Positions 39,660-48,060 of a DNA stretch of 64,000 nt are shown here, in pieces. This stretch comes from Cafeteria roenbergensis (lineage: Eukaryota > Sar > Bigyra > Bicosoecida > Cafeteriaceae): contig VLTN01000025.1 in NCBI GenBank assembly GCA_008330645.1, positions 1 to 64,000 on the forward strand, read 5' to 3'. How positions within the stretch are numbered: position 1 is the first letter of the stretch; each line of letters begins with the position of its first letter. A program made the position numbers and the translations under genes. Under the pieces are notes generated by a model. It worked only from the letters and a program-made list of their open reading frames with translations. It was not told the origin of the DNA and made no database searches.

Positions 39660-41123
39660 ATGGCCGCCCCGAATCCGTTCAGCCTCGCCGGGTCGACTGC
39701 CCCTGCGGCCGGGGCAGGGGCCTCGAACCCGTTCGCCGCCACGGCCGCTACCGCCAACCCATTCGGGACCAGCGCCGCCCCCGCTCCCGCTGGGGCCAAC
39801 CCGTTCGGCGCGCCGGCGGCCAGTGCGCCTGCACCTGCTGCGGCGGCCAACCCGTTCGGAGCGCCGGCGTCCGGTGCGCCTGCACCTGCTGCCGCGGCCA
39901 ACCCGTTCGGTGCGCCCGCTGCCAGTGCGCCCGCGCCCGCTGCAGCGGCCAACCCGTTCGGTGCGCCTGCGTCCGGTGCGCCTGCACCTGCTGCAGCGGC
40001 CAACCCGTTCGGTGCGCCTGCGGCCAGTGCGCCCGCGGCAGCGGCCAACCCGTTCGGAGCGCCCGCTGCCAGTGCGCCCGCGCCCGCGGCCAGTGCGCCC
40101 GCGCCCGCGGCAGCGGCCAACCCGTTCGGTGCGCCCGCGGCCAGTGCGCCCGCGCCCGCGGCCAGTGCGCCCGCGCCTGCTGCAGCGGCCAACCCGTTCG
40201 GTGCGCCCGCGGCCAGTGCGCCCGCGCCCGCGGCCAGTGCGCCCGCGCCTGCTGCAGCGGCCAACCCGTTCGGTGCGCCCGCGGCCAGTGCGCCCGCGCC
40301 CGCGGCAGCGGCCAACCCGTTCGGTGCGCCCGCGGCCAGTGCGCCCGCGCCCGCGGCCAGTGCGCCCGCGCCTGCTGCAGCGGCCAACCCGTTCGGTGCG
40401 CCCGCGGCCAGTGCTGCTGAGGGCACCGCCGCTGCTGCGCTGCCAGCTGCAGAGGCCGCGGCTGCAACGGCAGCTAGCGCTGCCGCAGCGGCCCCAGTGG
40501 CGCCCAAGGATGCTGATCTGCTTCGGCTGGCTGAGGAGGACGCCCGCGCAGACGAGGCCGTCATGAATCGCTCCACTGTGCAGGACCTGATGGAGAAGTG
40601 GCAGCGCAGCCTAGCCGTGCACAGGGAGCAGTTCAGCCAGCAGGCAGACGCCGTCGACAGGTGGGACGCGGCCGTTCACGCTGCCAGCTCCAGGCTGGAC
40701 ATGGCTGCCTCGCACCTGCAGAGGCTGCGAACGGCGAGGGAGATGCTTCGGTCCAAGCTCATCGACGTGCGCGCGTACCAGTCTCGCCTCGGGGCGCGGC
40801 TCGACGCTGTGGACGCCCGGCTGAGCAAGGATGCGGGGGCGCAGCGCCCCGTGACCGCCGCTTCTCGCGAGCGCAGGGAGTACTACACTCGCGCCGTGCA
40901 GGTCAACGCGGAGCTGTCCGACCTGCAAACGCAAGCAGCCAAGCTCGTTGCCCAGCTTAAAAGCCGCAGCACCGCGCACGGCAACAACGCCGCCGCCGCG
41001 CAGACAGTGCGGGATATTTTGGACGCGCACGCTTGTGACCTCGAGTGGCTCGAGTCCGAGGCAGCAGCGCTTGAGCGGCGCGCAACCGCCGCGGAGAGCA
41101 AGCTGGCGGCCAGCTCGGCGTAG
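39660..41123 (+). CDS. NUP62: NUP62, central-channel FG nucleoporin
   Basis: A single exon of 487 codons; the Met at 39660 begins MAAPNPFSLAG. NUP62 forms the central transport channel of the nuclear pore with NUP54 and NUP58. The N-terminal half carries about twelve NPFG motifs, mostly NPFGAPA, spaced by Ala/Pro sequence. The C-terminal half is the coiled-coil Nsp1/NUP62 domain: STVQDLMEKWQRSLAVHREQ then FSQQADAVDRWDAAV, and later REYYTRAVQVNAELSDLQTQ, which follow the family closely. The spacers between FG motifs are Ala/Pro instead of the usual Thr/Ser/Gln/Asn. The repeats are a DNA minisatellite. It diverges from the kinase and is followed in the same direction by the PARP-like gene. Confidence 0.9.
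   Translation: MAAPNPFSLAGSTAPAAGAGASNPFAATAATANPFGTSAAPAPAGANPFGAPAASAPAPAAAANPFGAPASGAPAPAAAANPFGAPAASAPAPAAAANPFGAPASGAPAPAAAANPFGAPAASAPAAAANPFGAPAASAPAPAASAPAPAAAANPFGAPAASAPAPAASAPAPAAAANPFGAPAASAPAPAASAPAPAAAANPFGAPAASAPAPAAAANPFGAPAASAPAPAASAPAPAAAANPFGAPAASAAEGTAAAALPAAEAAAATAASAAAAAPVAPKDADLLRLAEEDARADEAVMNRSTVQDLMEKWQRSLAVHREQFSQQADAVDRWDAAVHAASSRLDMAASHLQRLRTAREMLRSKLIDVRAYQSRLGARLDAVDARLSKDAGAQRPVTAASRERREYYTRAVQVNAELSDLQTQAAKLVAQLKSRSTAHGNNAAAAQTVRDILDAHACDLEWLESEAAALERRATAAESKLAASSA
39790..40412. repeat. NPFG coding minisatellite
   Basis: Tandem near-identical blocks containing gcggccaacccgttcggtgc alternate with gcccgcggccagtgcgcc spacers. Block length varies in steps of three bases, so the frame is kept. 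Several blocks are identical over more than 60 bases, pointing to recent unequal exchange. Confidence 0.85.
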
Positions 41124-41661
41124 GGCCGCTCCCAATAGCTTGGAGCAGAAGGGCCCTTGTCTTCGTTGCGTTCGTGTGTGCTCGGCAACGCCGGTGGCAA
41201 ATTCGTGACCGCTGCCAGGCGCGGCGCCCGGCCGCTGCGCGGGCAACCAATGGCTTGGGCTGCTTGATACAAAATAGGCCACAAGCGCGGACCAATCCTG
41301 GTTGGAAGGCAGCTCGTGGCGCTCTGCTGGCTTGGGAGTGCCGTCGGTTGCGCGGTGCGCCGTGGGCTTGAAACGTCATGGAGCCGCCGCGAGCTGCAGC
41401 CAGCTCGCAAGAGGCGGCGCAAGCTCTCGGGAAGTGGCGCTCGAACCGGCTAGACGCCCGTCCCTTCGGGGAGTGACTCGCGTTGAACACGTGTGCCGCT
41501 TGGGGTGCAACGCAAACTCGCTCTTAGCAGCTGCGCGCTTGGTCGCCCTGGCCAGCAGAGCTGGGCGCGGTTGCAGCCCGCGGCAGCGGCCTCGGCACAC
41601 CCCGCGCGCTGAGCCGTCGCCGGCGTGGCGTGGCGGCGCAGGCGGCGCTGCGCGCTGCGCG
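41124..41661. other. Intergenic between tandem plus-strand genes
   Basis: This stretch holds the 3' flank of NUP62 and the promoter of the PARP-like gene. It is less GC-rich than the coding parts around 41,130-41,300 (ttgatacaaaataggccaca near 41265). No gene or motif is supported. Confidence 0.4.
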
Positions 41662-44111
41662 ATGGATGCTGCCGCTTCTCTGACCCCGGTGCTCGGCACG
41701 CGTTCCGGCGAGCAGCTGCTACAGTGAGCGCGGCAAACACGCCAGGGTTGTCGCCGTTGGCATCGCACTGCGAACGCGCGCGACGCGCGCACCGCGGTTC
41801 CCAGTTGCACCGCATCCTTGCAGACTACTGGTGCTGACCGACGGCAAAGCCGCGGCTGCCAAGCGTCTTGGTGTTCCGGAGGCGGTCACAGACTTGGCGC
41901 TCGAGCCGCCGGCCGTGCCATGCCGAGTCGCACAGCCGCCGCACCAGCTCATCGCTGCGGTGGCCCGTGAGCGGGTGCGGCTGCTCCGGGCCGAGGCTGC
42001 CCAGTTGGGCCGCCAGGCCAGACGGGCGGAGGAGCTCGCCGACAACTGCCAAGCCACGCTCAATGCCATCAGCGCTCGCGCGGATGCGCGGGCAGACCAG
42101 TGGCGGGCGTGGCTGCACGCCGCAGCCGTTTCCCTCGGGGCGCCTGCTCGCGCTGCCTACGCGCGGCAGTGGCTGCTGGCGGCGCGGGAAGCGGCCGCCA
42201 GCGAGGCCAGTGCGCGCTGCGACGAGCTCGCCTGCCGCACCCGGGCCGCCGTGGATGCGCTGTGCGTGCACTTGCGCGCAGAGACGGCGGGACGCGTTGC
42301 CATGCGCCCGCTGGACCCCGGATCCCGCCAGTTCGTCCGCTGCGAGCGGGCCGTGGCGGACAAGCAGGCCCCCGGGGCGGACGGCTGGCGGCTCGACGCC
42401 GTCTGGCAGCTGGAACACAAGCCCCTCCTAGCGAGGTTCCAGGCGCTCGTGGACTCGGGGAAGCGCCCCGGCGCGGCCTCCGTCGGCGTGCAGGGCCTCT
42501 TCGCCCACGTGCCGTGCCGCCACCTGCCAGCGGTGGCGGCCTTCGGGCTGGCAGCCGCGCCCGCCGACCCTGTCCACCCGGCCTCGGCAGCGCCCCGCCG
42601 GATGTTGGGCCGACCCGCGGCGGTCGGCGCGGCCGTGCCCGACGCCGCACCCGGCGCTGACGAGGACGAGGACGCCTCCTGCCGCGTCTTCTCGGCAGGG
42701 GCGGCGGCGTCACGCGCCTGCCTGGCTGCCGCAGCGGCGCAGCTGGTGGCGGAGCAGGAGGGGTCTGCCGGGGAGGCCAGCCCCGCCCTGCGGGCCGCCG
42801 CGGACGGTTCCAGGGCAGCCCTGGAGCCTGTGATGAGCCAAGACGCTGGCAGCACCGCCTGGACAGGAGCCTCGCCACGCGCGGGCGGCGCCGGGTCGGC
42901 GGTGGATGTGGGCGGCGCGCGGGGCGGGCAGCGGTGCCGGGCAGCCGTGGAAGCGTGCGCAGAGGCGGAGGCCGCTGGGGCGGCCCGCGGCGCCTCGCTG
43001 GGGCTGCCCGCTGCTGCGGGCCGGCTGGGCACATACGCGCTGGACGCCTCCCTGGCCGCCGCCAGCGATGGGCCCGCGCTGCCGTGCCTGCTGTGGCAGC
43101 ACTCGACGCCGCCGGGCCCGGCGGTCGGCGGCGCGGCGGGCCTGTCCGTGGCCGCGGGGGAGCTGAGCGGGCCAGGGGGGGCGTCCGCAGCTGCGGCGGC
43201 GCTGACTTCGGCGTCGCTGCGAGTCGCCGCCGTGCTCTGCCGGGTGGCAACGGGCGCCGGGGCGAGGGAGGGCCGAGCCTTCGCCGGGCCGCTGCCCGTG
43301 CAGTGCTCCCCCTGGACAGCGGGCGACGGAGGCGCCGGCGGCGGGGACGGCAGCCGGGCAGGGCGGTACCCGGCGTGGGCCGACGCTGCGCGGGCGGCGG
43401 GGGCCTGGACTGTGCCCTGCGCGCCTGCGGAGGGCGTGGGGGCGCGCTCCGGGGCGCGGCTGGTGCTGGACGGTCGGGCTGTTGTGCCCGAGTTCGTGAT
43501 GCTTCTGAGGCGCGACGCGGCGCCTCGGCGCTCGCAGCAGGACAGTGAGGATGTGAGAGCGGCGGTGGGGGCGGGGCTGCGGGCCGAGGCGGCCGGGCAG
43601 GCAGGTGCTGGCCCCAGCCCCCGCCCGGCGGGCTGGCCGCTGGGCCCGGGACTCGAGGTGCGTGTTCCCGCGAGCGCGGCGAGCAGCACCGTGTGCCTGG
43701 GGCCGGAGTCGGGTTCGGCGTCGTCGTGGACTGCGTCGCTGCGTGAGGCGGCCTCGGGCGGGGCAATGACACTGCCCCGCGCGGGCGACGGCCCCGCGGC
43801 CGCCAGGGAAGCCGGTGGGGCGTTTTCTGGCGCCGCTGCGGGCCTCCCGCGGCACACTTCGCTGCCATCATCGGCGGAGCAAGGCGCCACCATGGCGCAG
43901 GTGTGCGGGGAGGCGGGCGCGCTGCGGTCGGCCGCTAGAGAGGCGCTTGCCGCTGCGCTGCGGCGGGCGCGGCAGGGCGTTGTTGAGGCGGCAGCCGAGG
44001 CGGTGGCGGGTGTGGCTGGGAGGGACCTGGCCAAGCAGGCGCAGCAAGCGCTGCGAACTCGTCAGCAAGGCTCGCGGGCAGGCTCGCAGCGGCAAGGGGA
44101 GAGACACGCTT

Positions 44112-44146
<35 letters not shown>

Positions 44147-44470
44147 GCGGATGCCCACCTCCAGACAGAGCACGCAAGAGGCGGGCCGTCGAGCCCAGAC
44201 TCGCGCAGCTTCCGGGCAGAGGCGCAGCAGGGCCGTCGGGGCGGCTTGGGCTCCGGCTCGGGACGCGGAGGGCTGGAGGCGCAGGGCGTTCGAGCCGCCG
44301 ATGCGCGGGCGGACGAGAGGCGGCGGCGGCGCGGCGGCCTGCCTGCCAGCGCGGCCGCAGTGGCGGCCGGCTCCGCGTCTGGGCGCCGGCTCGCGGGCGT
44401 GTACGGAGCGGGGCACCCCCTGCTTCGCCGCACGGGCAGCCGCCCCGGTGAGCCCTCGCGGAGAAGGTGA
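41662..44470 (+). CDS. Divergent PARP-like ADP-ribosyltransferase domain protein
   Basis: Exons 41662-41723 and 41824-44470, joined by a 100-nt GTGAGC...TTGCAG intron (phase 2), give 902 residues. After a helical region (RERVRLLRAEAAQLGRQARR) come segments in the order of a PARP catalytic domain: VWQLEHKPLLARFQALVDS (about 213), GLFAHVPCRHLPAVAAFGLA, GTYALDASLAAASD, LRVAAVLCRVATGA and LVLDGRAVVPEFVMLLRR (about 576). These parallel the V.np.L...F, lfHGt, GiYf, l..V..G and PeY.i landmarks. The HG pair reads HV, so activity is doubtful. The C-terminal third is Ala/Gly/Arg low complexity with a poly-Ala run. The domain call rests on my pattern reading and could be wrong. Confidence 0.5.
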
Positions 44471-44796
44471 GGGCTTCAACGACCCGCTGCCCGTGCGGGT
44501 GCGACGTTGGGCACTCACAGTGCCGTGCTTTCCAGCGGGGCGTCCCATGCCCAAACGCCCTTCCGAACGCTTGCTGTGAGACACCGGAACCCCCCCCCCC
44601 TCCCCCCCTCGCGCGCCTTTGGCCTCCGAGTCGCAAACCTACCAGCTGGCTGCAGCGCACCAGGCGTGTGCGCCGCGCGCCCTTGGGATTCGGGCACGAT
44701 CACAAGCCTTTGCGCAAGCCCGCGCTTTGCAGGCACGCACAGAAGCACACACAGAAGCACACACAAACACAGTGGCCGTCGCGTCGGCGCCCGGCC
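44471..44796. other. Convergent intergenic region with C-runs and CA-rich repeats
   Basis: This stretch holds an 11-base C run at 44590-44600 followed by seven more C's after a T, and imperfect cacagaagcacacacagaag repeats at about 44740-44770. No gene is seen. Confidence 0.5.
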
Positions 44797-47700
44797 TCAG
44801 TCGTCCTGCGCCAGCTCCCGCTCCCGGCGCCGGCCTGCCGCCAGCACATTCCTGGCAATCTTCTTCACCTCGGACCGGTCCCACACCTCGTCGGCGTCGT
44901 CGTCCGCCTCCCAGCCGCCCTCCACGCACGCGGACACGGCGGGCCCCGCCCCGCGGGGCTGCCTCCGGCTGGTGCTGCCGCCGTCCTTGCCCTCTGCCGC
45001 CAGGGGAAGCCGCCCTGAGGAGCGCGCCAGCACCTCCGCACGCGACGCGAGGCGCGGCTGGGACTTGCCGGAGTGCCGCATGTCCACAGGGTGCAGCGCC
45101 ACCACCGCGGGCAGCGTGGGGGCCGAGCCGCCCACCCGTCGCGCGGCCGCCGACCCTCTCCGCCCCGACGCCCCGCCCCCAGCTCTGCCGGAGGCGCCCC
45201 GCATCGAGAGCACCCTGGCCGCCTGCGCCTCCTCGAGCAGGCTCTGCCGCGACGAGGCGGCGACGGCCGTGTCGCCCCCCGCCTCGGCCAGTGCCTCGGC
45301 CTCGTCCAGCCGCGCGTCCTTGATGGAGGGCAGCTGCGCCCGCAGCGTGGGGATGCGGCCCACGCGGGGAGGGCGGCCGTCCGCCTCCCAGTCGCCGGCC
45401 CAGAGCTCCAGCTGCTGCGACAGGGCCTGCGCCTCGGCGGCCGCCGCGCTCAGCCCGGTGCGCCGGACGCGCGTGGGCGGGAGCTTGGACGCCACGGTCA
45501 GCGCCGGCGCCAGCCCGGCCTGCCGAGGCTCTGCCTTGGCCACCGCGGCGGCGGCGCGACGGCGGCCCCTCGCCCGCGCCTCGCCGGAGCGCGGCTGGAC
45601 GCGCACGTTGTGCTCGGAGAGGCCCAGGTCGGCGCCTGCCTCCATCGCCTGCACCAGCGCCGCCGCTGTGCTGTTGGACGCCCCGGCCCGCGCCCCGCCT
45701 CCGGTGGACACGGGGGAGGCGGGGGCGCCGGCACGGAGCGACACGCCTTCCCCCGGCCCGTCGGGGGGCGTGGGCGGGCGCGACGCGCCGTCCTCCTCCG
45801 CGTCGGCGTCCTTGGCCCGCATGCGCCGGCACTCGTCCATGAGCACCGCCACCTTGCCCCGCAGAGCCTGCAGCACGCGGCGGGTGGAGCCCGCCGCGTC
45901 AAGCGAGGCATGCACTCCCAGCAGCCGCTCCGCCATCACTTGCAGCCCCAGCCGCACCGGCTCCACGCTCTCCCGCGCGAACTCGAGGCGGGTCTTCTCG
46001 GCGTCGGCGCGCTTGAGCGCCGCCTGCAGCTCCGCCTCCCGCTCCGCGAGCTCCCTGTGGGCCCGAGGCGCGGGCACGGCCGCCTCGGGCGCCTCCAGCG
46101 CAGCGCGCGCCTCCGCGAGCTTGGCGGTGAGCTGCGCAACGCGCGCCTCCTCGTCCGTCAGCTTCTGCACCAGCGACTCCCACACCTGCAGCTCCTCGCG
46201 CGCAACCCTAACCACCTCCTGGGGCACCACCTCCGCGGAGCCGGTGCTCGCCGTGATGGCGGACCGCGTGGCCGCCCGGTCCTGCGCCTTGGCCGGGGCC
46301 GCCGGCCGCGAGAGCACCGCCGCGCCGAGCTGCTTGAAGGCCTCGTCGAACTCTGCCTCGGCCGTCTTGGCGCCCTCCAGGTTGGCCTGCAGCTTGCTGG
46401 CGAACCCCGACTGCGCGATGAGGCCGACGGCCATCTTGGTCTTGATCTTCTCCTCGCGGCGGGCCGCCCGCCGCCGCTCGGCCTCCTGCTCCAGCTGCTG
46501 GTGCCGCTCCAGCTGCTTCTCGAGGAAGGTCTCGAATCCGGCCTTTGAGTCGAGGAACGCCTGCTGGTCTGCGATCTCGCCCATCCACAGAGCCTTCTCC
46601 TCCCTCACGCTGCGGCGGAGCTTGGACAGCCGCGCGCGGGTGTTCCCCAGCGCCTCCTGCGCCGTGATGATACGCTTCGCCAGCTCCCGCTTCAGGGACG
46701 CCTCCTCCGCCTGCGCGTCTTCAAGGTCCGACAGCCGCCGCCGGAGCGCCACCAGCTCCCGCCCCAGCCGCTCGTGCATGTACACGTACCGCTGGCCGGC
46801 CGTGATCACCGCCTCCCGCTCCTCGGCCTCCTGCGCGTGCACGCTCACCAGCTCGCGCAGGTCCGTCCCGGCGGCGAACACGGGCTTGCGCGTGATGCTC
46901 TCAACCGGCTTGAGGCGCTCCCCCCTGTCCTCCGTGTCGGCGAACCCCAGCGCCTCGCCGTCCACCTGCAGGTCGCGCAGCCGCAGCGTCAGCGCCTCCC
47001 GCTGCCGCTTGAGGCCCTCCACCTCCTGCTTGAGCAAGTCGTGCTCCCGCCGCCGCTCGGCCAGCACCCCCTTGACGTTGCTCTCCAGCCCGGCCAGCAG
47101 CGCGCCGCCGGACACGCCACCCTCCTCGTCCTTGTTCACGATGGCTCGAATCTGACGCTTCGTCATGGCCGCGGGGTCCAGCCGGCGCTCGCCCGCCGCG
47201 CTGGACAGCGCCACGTCCGGCGCTGGGCCCCCTCCCCCGCTCTCCGCGGCGCCGGCGCTGCTGCTCTTGCCCGCGCCGCTGCCGCCGCCGCTGCTGCGCC
47301 GAGAGTGCCCCGCCTCGACGGTCTCAGCCCCGTCCAGCCGGGACGAGCCGCTTGCGCTGCCGCGGACCGAGCCCCTGTTGCTTGCGCCCGAGCGCGCCGA
47401 GCCGCGGCCCGTGCGCGCCTGCTTCGTCGGCGAGCGAACCGGCGAGGACGCGCGCCCGGACACGACGGCGCCGCCGGCCGCTTCCCCGCCTGCAGCAGCG
47501 CCCCTGGCACGGCCAGCGAGCCTGGGCGGCGACGTGCCGTCCTGGAAGCCGTCGCCGGGTGTGGGGCTGCGGGCAACGCGCCCGCGATCGTCGACCTCGG
47601 CGCCGCCCGCCCGCGCGATCAGGATGTCCGCGCGCCGCCAGGCGCTGCGCATCTGCGCGGGCTTGGGCCCGTCGTCCACAGGAACCTCCACCTCGGTGGC

Positions 47701-47844
47701 CGGGCCCTGGACCGTGAGGGGGGTCGCCTTGGCCGTTGCTCCGCCCTGCGTCTCCCGGCCTGGACTGGCTGCCAGCGCGTCCCGGATGCCGCTCGTCGTC
47801 GTCAGCATCCCCATGGTCTTGGCCGTGCTCCGCGTGCGCTGCAT
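44797..47844 (-). CDS. Long coiled-coil protein, possibly axonemal
   Basis: An intronless frame of 1,015 codons from the ATG at 47844 (MQRTRSTAKTMGML). About 220 disordered residues precede several hundred of coiled coil: LAERRREHDLLKQEVEGLKR, YVYMHERLGRELVALRRRL, LEKQLERHQQLEQEAERRR and REELQVWESLVQKLTDEEAR. A Ser/Arg/Ala-rich tail ends with a helical basic segment (VKKIARNVLAAGRRRERELA). The layout recalls outer-dynein-arm docking proteins of the CCDC151/ODA10 type, but no diagnostic motif was matched, so this is only a suggestion. The gene diverges from PIF1 with 216 bp between the ATGs. Confidence 0.55.
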   Translation of the reverse strand: MQRTRSTAKTMGMLTTTSGIRDALAASPGRETQGGATAKATPLTVQGPATEVEVPVDDGPKPAQMRSAWRRADILIARAGGAEVDDRGRVARSPTPGDGFQDGTSPPRLAGRARGAAAGGEAAGGAVVSGRASSPVRSPTKQARTGRGSARSGASNRGSVRGSASGSSRLDGAETVEAGHSRRSSGGGSGAGKSSSAGAAESGGGGPAPDVALSSAAGERRLDPAAMTKRQIRAIVNKDEEGGVSGGALLAGLESNVKGVLAERRREHDLLKQEVEGLKRQREALTLRLRDLQVDGEALGFADTEDRGERLKPVESITRKPVFAAGTDLRELVSVHAQEAEEREAVITAGQRYVYMHERLGRELVALRRRLSDLEDAQAEEASLKRELAKRIITAQEALGNTRARLSKLRRSVREEKALWMGEIADQQAFLDSKAGFETFLEKQLERHQQLEQEAERRRAARREEKIKTKMAVGLIAQSGFASKLQANLEGAKTAEAEFDEAFKQLGAAVLSRPAAPAKAQDRAATRSAITASTGSAEVVPQEVVRVAREELQVWESLVQKLTDEEARVAQLTAKLAEARAALEAPEAAVPAPRAHRELAEREAELQAALKRADAEKTRLEFARESVEPVRLGLQVMAERLLGVHASLDAAGSTRRVLQALRGKVAVLMDECRRMRAKDADAEEDGASRPPTPPDGPGEGVSLRAGAPASPVSTGGGARAGASNSTAAALVQAMEAGADLGLSEHNVRVQPRSGEARARGRRRAAAAVAKAEPRQAGLAPALTVASKLPPTRVRRTGLSAAAAEAQALSQQLELWAGDWEADGRPPRVGRIPTLRAQLPSIKDARLDEAEALAEAGGDTAVAASSRQSLLEEAQAARVLSMRGASGRAGGGASGRRGSAAARRVGGSAPTLPAVVALHPVDMRHSGKSQPRLASRAEVLARSSGRLPLAAEGKDGGSTSRRQPRGAGPAVSACVEGGWEADDDADEVWDRSEVKKIARNVLAAGRRRERELAQDD

Positions 47845-48060
47845 GGCGGGAGCGCGGTCACCGCGGGCGCGCGCCGTGGGGCGGTGGCGCCCCGGGAGCG
47901 GCCGGGCGCGCGCGTTGCTGCGCGGATGCAACAGCTCGCTACAAGCAGAGCGACTCGGGCAGAGCCCCGATGCGCGGGCAAAGGCGCCCCGCGAGCAGGG
48001 CTTGCCGCCGTTTGAGCCCCGGCGCGGGCCCCCACCGCGGCGAGGCCTTGCGGGGCCTGG

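Noticed and set aside
44507-47155. 882-codon plus-strand frame opposite the coiled-coil gene
   Set aside because: Its Ser/Ala/Arg composition mirrors the antisense of heptad-repeat codons, with no domain; the minus-strand coiled coil is the real gene.
44797-47844. Naming the coiled-coil gene CCDC151/ODA10
   Set aside because: Coiled coils give misleading resemblance; no diagnostic non-repeat motif was found.
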